NCBI GenBank assembly: GCA_021372825.1
Contig: JAJFTR010000089.1
Span: 1-32,143 of the forward strand
Direction: 5' to 3'
DNA from: Actinomycetes bacterium
GTDB taxonomy: Bacteria > Actinomycetota > Coriobacteriia > Anaerosomatales > Anaerosomataceae
DNA length: 32,143 nt
Numbering within the stretch: position 1 is the first letter of the stretch; every line of letters starts with the position of its first letter. Of the stretch, positions 29,111 to 32,143 are shown one piece after another. The notes under the pieces were generated by a model. It was not told where the DNA came from. It saw nothing but the letters and a program-made list of their open reading frames with translations, and did no database searches. The translations under genes and the position numbers were made by a program.

Positions 29111-29748
29111 GGGGCGTGTTCATCACTTTCGAAGGTGGCGACGGCTCCGGCAAGTCGACGCAAGTCCGCCGCCTGGCGGCTGCGCTCGAGGCGGCCGGCG
29201 CCGACGTGCTGGTGCTCCGCGAGCCTGGCGGGACACCTGTAGGCGAGAGCGTACGCGAGATCCTCCTCGGTCCGTCTCACGAGACGATGACGCCCGAAGC
29301 GGAGTTCCTTCTCTTTGCGGCAAGTCGTGCCGAGCTCACCTTGTCGGTCATCGCGCCCGCGCTCGAGGCGGGCCGTGTGGTGATCGATGACCGGCACGCC
29401 GATTCATCCCTGGCGTATCAAGGATACGGCCGTGGACTTCCGTTGGAGACAGTGCGTGCGATCAACGCGTTCGCCACCGGCGGGCTCGTTCCCGACTGCA
29501 CCATCGTTCTCGACATCGAGCCAGCCGTTGGGATCGCGGCGGCTACCGGCACGGCGGCGGACCGCCTCGAACGTGAGGACATCGCCTTTCATGAGCGCGT
29601 GAGAGCAGGTTTCCTTGCCATCGCTGAAGCAGAACCCGAGAGGGTGAAGGTCGTTCCTCGCGGCGATGTGGACACCGTGTGGCGAGACGTGGTCACGGCG
29701 CTCGCACCTGTGCTCAGTAGAGCAGGTATAGAGTTGGAGTCTCGATGA
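29107..29748 (+). CDS. tmk: Thymidylate kinase
   Basis: A 213-residue kinase. GTG 29107 overlaps the fumB stop (GTGA) and has GGAGG 7 bases upstream, so it is preferred over ATG 29086. It has the P-loop E-G-G-D-G-S-G-K-S-T (about 9-18), R-E-P-G-G-T-P-V-G-E, D-D-R-H-A-D-S-S-L-A-Y-Q-G-Y-G-R-G (dTMP-binding), and the LID region D-R-L-E-R-E-D-I-A-F. It converts dTMP to dTDP. Its partnership with holB downstream is a common bacterial arrangement. Confidence 0.96.
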   Translation: MRGVFITFEGGDGSGKSTQVRRLAAALEAAGADVLVLREPGGTPVGESVREILLGPSHETMTPEAEFLLFAASRAELTLSVIAPALEAGRVVIDDRHADSSLAYQGYGRGLPLETVRAINAFATGGLVPDCTIVLDIEPAVGIAAATGTAADRLEREDIAFHERVRAGFLAIAEAEPERVKVVPRGDVDTVWRDVVTALAPVLSRAGIELESR

Positions 29749-30875
29749 CGACGCCCCGCATCTGGGATGCCGTCGCCACACAGCGCAGGATAGCGTCGTT
29801 CCTATCCAAAGCGGTGACATCAGGCGCGGTGGCGCACGCCTATCTGTTCGTGGGCCCCACGGGAACCGGCAAGATGACGGCGGCGCGTGCCCTGGCGTGC
29901 GCACTGCTATGCGACGACGGGGGCTGCGGAGAGTGCCCCGTGTGTTATCGGATACTCAACGGCTCTCATCCGGACGTGCATGTGTTCACCCCCGAAGGGG
30001 CAGCGACCTACGTCATCGATCAGGTACGTCAGATCATACGGGACGTGCACCTCAAGCCAGTGCAGGCACGCCGCAAGGTGTACGTCATCGATGAAGCGGA
30101 CCGGCTGAACCAAGAGTCCGCCAATGCCTTCCTGAAGACTCTTGAGGAGCCTCCGGGTGATGTGGTGATGATCCTCCTCGCTCAGTCCTACGACGCGGTC
30201 CTGCCGACGATCGCCTCTCGGTGTCAGGTCGTGCGTTTCCGCCCGGTGGCGCCCTCTGTCGCCGAGGCGCTGCTCGTGCAACGCACTGGCGCTGATCGCG
30301 CTGAAGCTCGAGCAGCACTCGCCGCAGCTGGCGGGGTGGTTTCACGAGCCGAGGAGATCGTCCGGTCTCCGGCTCGGATGGCGGCCCGGACGGTCGTACT
30401 CGACGTCCTCAAGCGTCTTCCGATCATGGACGCGCATGACGTTATCGTCTCGGCGCGTGAACTTCTCAGCGCAGTCAAGGCGCCACTGGATGAACTCAAG
30501 GGCGTTCAGGTGGCCGAGCGAGAAGAACGGCGTGAATTGCTCGGAACGAAGGCGTCCATGAAGTCGCTGGAGGAGCGCCACAAGCGGGAGCTCACCGCCA
30601 AAGAGCGCGACGGGATACGAGAGGTCCTGAACGTGGCGGCGAGCTGGCTCAGAGATTGCATGTTGCTTTCTCAAGATCCCGATGCGCCGCTCTTCAACAC
30701 CGATACGGAAGACGCGATCGAAGAGGTCGCCCGGGTGATGACACCGTCTGCTGCCCTGACGGCACTTGGCGCCGTTGAGGCGGCCCGGCGGCGTATCTCG
30801 TATAATGTAAGCCCCCAGCTGGCGATAGAAGCCATGCTGTTCGACATACAGGAGGTTCTCAAGTGCCCACGGTAG
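29745..30875 (+). CDS. holB: DNA polymerase III delta' subunit (clamp loader)
   Basis: A 376-residue AAA+ protein overlapping the tmk stop (ATGA). It has the P-loop-like G-P-T-G-T-G-K-M-T (37-45), the zinc module C56..C61-x2-C64-x2-C67, Y-V-I-D-E-A-D-R-L-N, N-A-F-L-K-T-L-E-E-P-P and the sensor S-R-C. The C-terminal part is rich in charged helices (about 250-290). The fairly complete P-loop could also suit a short DnaX-like subunit, but the length and tmk neighbour favour HolB. Its last 13 bases overlap the next gene. Confidence 0.92.
   Translation: MTTPRIWDAVATQRRIASFLSKAVTSGAVAHAYLFVGPTGTGKMTAARALACALLCDDGGCGECPVCYRILNGSHPDVHVFTPEGAATYVIDQVRQIIRDVHLKPVQARRKVYVIDEADRLNQESANAFLKTLEEPPGDVVMILLAQSYDAVLPTIASRCQVVRFRPVAPSVAEALLVQRTGADRAEARAALAAAGGVVSRAEEIVRSPARMAARTVVLDVLKRLPIMDAHDVIVSARELLSAVKAPLDELKGVQVAEREERRELLGTKASMKSLEERHKRELTAKERDGIREVLNVAASWLRDCMLLSQDPDAPLFNTDTEDAIEEVARVMTPSAALTALGAVEAARRRISYNVSPQLAIEAMLFDIQEVLKCPR
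30801..30806 (+). promoter_or_regulatory. Candidate internal promoter (perfect TATAAT) before the PSP1 gene
   Basis: A consensus TATAAT lies near the end of holB, 57 bases before the GTG at 30863. The -35 is weak (TTGAGG at 30775-30780 is 20 bases away). It could drive the PSP1 gene and the tRNA independently of the operon. Confidence 0.4.
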
Positions 30876-31984
30876 TGGGAGTACGTCTGCGCTATGCAGG
30901 CAAGACTCTGTACTTCGACCCTGCCGGAACAGAGCCGGGTCACGGTGATCACGTCATCGTCGAGACCGAGCGTGGCAAGGAGTTCGGCGAGGTCGTTCTA
31001 CCTCCACACGAGATCGCCGAGCAAGACGTGCCGCCGGGACTCAAACCGGTTGTGCGCATTGCCGACGAGAGCGATATCGAAAAAGCGCGTGAGCTTGCAG
31101 CAAGCGAAGCCGAGGCGATGGAAACGTTCCGCCGCCTTGTGAACAAGCACGGGCTGGACATGAAACCCATAGGAGTGGAGACCCTCTTCGATGAATCGAA
31201 GATGATCTTCTACTTCGTTGCGGAAGAGCGCGTCGACTTCCGCGAGCTGGTGCGTGATCTCGCGTCGACTTTCAAATCGCGGGTCGACATGCGTCAGATC
31301 GGCGTGCGCGATGAGGCGCGGCTCGTGGGCGGTCTCGGTCACTGTGGCGAGCAACTGTGCTGCGTGCGTTTCGGGGGCGACTTCCAACCTGTGTCCATCA
31401 GGATGGCCAAGGAGCAGGACCTGCCGCTGAATCCGTTGAAAATCAGTGGGCTGTGTGGCAGACTCATGTGCTGTCTGCGCTACGAGTACGAGGCCTACAA
31501 GGACTTCAAACAGCGGGCGCCGCGATGTGGTGCGCCGGTGGAGATGCCTTCCGGCAAGGGAAAGGTCATCTCGCTCAACACGCCTCGCGAGCTCGTCACG
31601 ATCAAGGTCGAAGACGGTAGCCAGATGACGGTGCCTTTGACAGCTCTGGATTGTAGCGGTGGCTCCGGCTGCCCCTGCATGCTCCGTCAACAAGCGACGG
31701 AGGTGGAAGAGGGGCGTCACGTGGGCGGGTATGCCGCGGAGGTCAGCGATGGCAGTCCCGCGGCCGCCTCAGGTGAGGCAGGTCCGGGGGGCGCCGAGGC
31801 AAAGCGTCCGGCTCGCCGCAGACGGAAGCGCAAGCCCGCCGGCGTGGGCGAGAACGCGGCTGTAGCTCCCGCTCCACAGGTCGCGCCGCGCACGCAGCAG
31901 GCCAGCGCGCCTCCGGCTGCACAGCGCAAGAGGCGTCGCCGTCGGCCGGCAGGTGGTACGCAGAGCAGCAGCGATGCCGGGTGA
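30863..31984 (+). CDS. PSP1 domain protein, RicT/YaaT-like
   Basis: A 373-residue protein starting at GTG 30863 with AGGAGG at 30848-30853; it overlaps the end of holB by 13 bases. Residues about 1-230 form the PSP1/YaaT core: V-V-G-V-R-L-R-Y-A-G-K, F-D-E-S-K-M-I-F-Y-F, V-D-F-R-E-L-V-R-D-L-A, R-Q-I-G-V-R-D-E-A. Three cysteine clusters follow, as in RicT: H-C-G-E-Q-L-C-C, L-C-G-R-L-M-C-C and C-S-G-G-S-G-C-P-C. In Bacillus, RicT with RicA and RicF carries [4Fe-4S] clusters and assists RNA processing by RNase Y. Residues about 300-373 are a disordered Ala/Pro tail with two Arg/Lys blocks (R-R-R-R-K-R-K and R-K-R-R-R-R-R), not part of the standard family and possibly RNA-binding. Confidence 0.92.
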   Translation: MPTVVGVRLRYAGKTLYFDPAGTEPGHGDHVIVETERGKEFGEVVLPPHEIAEQDVPPGLKPVVRIADESDIEKARELAASEAEAMETFRRLVNKHGLDMKPIGVETLFDESKMIFYFVAEERVDFRELVRDLASTFKSRVDMRQIGVRDEARLVGGLGHCGEQLCCVRFGGDFQPVSIRMAKEQDLPLNPLKISGLCGRLMCCLRYEYEAYKDFKQRAPRCGAPVEMPSGKGKVISLNTPRELVTIKVEDGSQMTVPLTALDCSGGSGCPCMLRQQATEVEEGRHVGGYAAEVSDGSPAAASGEAGPGGAEAKRPARRRRKRKPAGVGENAAVAPAPQVAPRTQQASAPPAAQRKRRRRRPAGGTQSSSDAG

Positions 31985-31998
31985 CCGGTGATAAGCAC

Positions 31999-32074
31999 GC
32001 CGACGTAGCTCAGTTGGTAGAGCAGCGCACTCGTAATGCGCAGGTCTGGGGTTCGAGTCCCCACGTCGGCTCCA
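31999..32074 (+). tRNA. tRNA-Thr (anticodon CGU)
   Basis: A full cloverleaf: acceptor arms 31999-32005 and 32064-32070 (7 bp), D arm with A-G-C-T-C-A-G-T-T-G-G-T-A-G-A-G-C, anticodon stem GCGCA/TGCGC around loop CTCGTAA (anticodon CGT in DNA), and T arm TGGGG-TTCGAGT-CCCCA. The CCA end is encoded (32072-32074). It reads ACG codons. It begins 14 bases after the PSP1 stop, with no promoter in between, so it is probably cotranscribed and processed out. Confidence 0.97.
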
Positions 32075-32084
32075 CGATCCACGA

Positions 32085-32112
32085 GCGAGGACTTCGGTCC
32101 TCGCTTTTTTTC
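32085..32112 (+). terminator. Intrinsic terminator after tRNA-Thr
   Basis: GCGAGGAC (32085-32092) pairs with GTCCTCGC (32097-32104) around a stable TTCG tetraloop, followed by eight T (32105-32112). It is a textbook Rho-independent terminator, ending the mdh-to-tRNA transcription run. Confidence 0.95.
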
Positions 32113-32143
32113 ATCGCGCGCATGTTCGGGTAGGTTAACGAAC

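Noticed and set aside
29389-29440. DRH in place of DRY in thymidylate kinase
   Set aside because: D-R-H occurs in well-known bacterial Tmk proteins, so this is normal variation.

Overview
The window reads as high-GC chromosomal DNA from an anaerobic, respiring actinobacterium. A lineage near Coriobacteriia / the uncultured OPB41-type group is my inference from gene content, not a measured placement. The pointers are multiheme c-type cytochromes with System II (ResB/CcsA) maturation, a menaquinone methyltransferase, a Rex-type regulator, hydrogenase maturation genes, two-subunit class I fumarase with an LDH-like malate dehydrogenase, and frequent GTG/TTG starts. Nearly every gene is on the + strand with ATGA/GTGA overlaps, so it is organised as long operons. 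I see no insertion sequence, prophage or CRISPR array, and no gene-free stretch longer than about 165 bases.

Region 1 (1-11709) is an extracellular-electron-transfer island. It starts with the 3' part of a multiheme protein that carries a carboxypeptidase-regulatory-like domain and a discoidin (F5/8C) domain. Then follow a lipoprotein, a ResB-CcsA pair, a membrane-anchored NHL beta-propeller, a 1054-residue exported cytochrome with 19 CXXCH motifs, a second ResB-CcsA pair, and two more small lipoprotein or membrane-anchored proteins. The two maturation pairs flank the 19-heme cytochrome almost symmetrically.

Region 2 (11788-16999) combines redox regulation and quinone chemistry: a Rex homologue whose dinucleotide-binding glycine motif is replaced and which has a C-terminal cysteine cluster, a B12-binding radical SAM protein, MenG/UbiE, an amidohydrolase of the aminofutalosine/SAH deaminase type lacking the usual HxxE glutamate, and an RseC-like membrane protein.

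Region 3 (17046-18995) holds two small membrane-anchored proteins (one with an LPPGHP motif, one with TPRs) and two divergent STAS-domain proteins, one of which is the only minus-strand gene. Region 4 (19089-21950) holds tatA, tatC, hypA, hypB and an HD-domain protein, which suits Tat export and nickel insertion for a [NiFe] hydrogenase encoded elsewhere.

Region 5 (22045-32112) holds a topoisomerase I of archaeal type, a truncated nitrilase-like protein, then mdh, fumA, an MFS transporter, fumB, tmk, holB and a PSP1/RicT-like gene in one overlapping run. It ends with tRNA-Thr(CGU) and a strong intrinsic terminator. Malate dehydrogenase and fumarase interconvert oxaloacetate, malate and fumarate, and would feed a menaquinone-linked fumarate reductase if one exists elsewhere.
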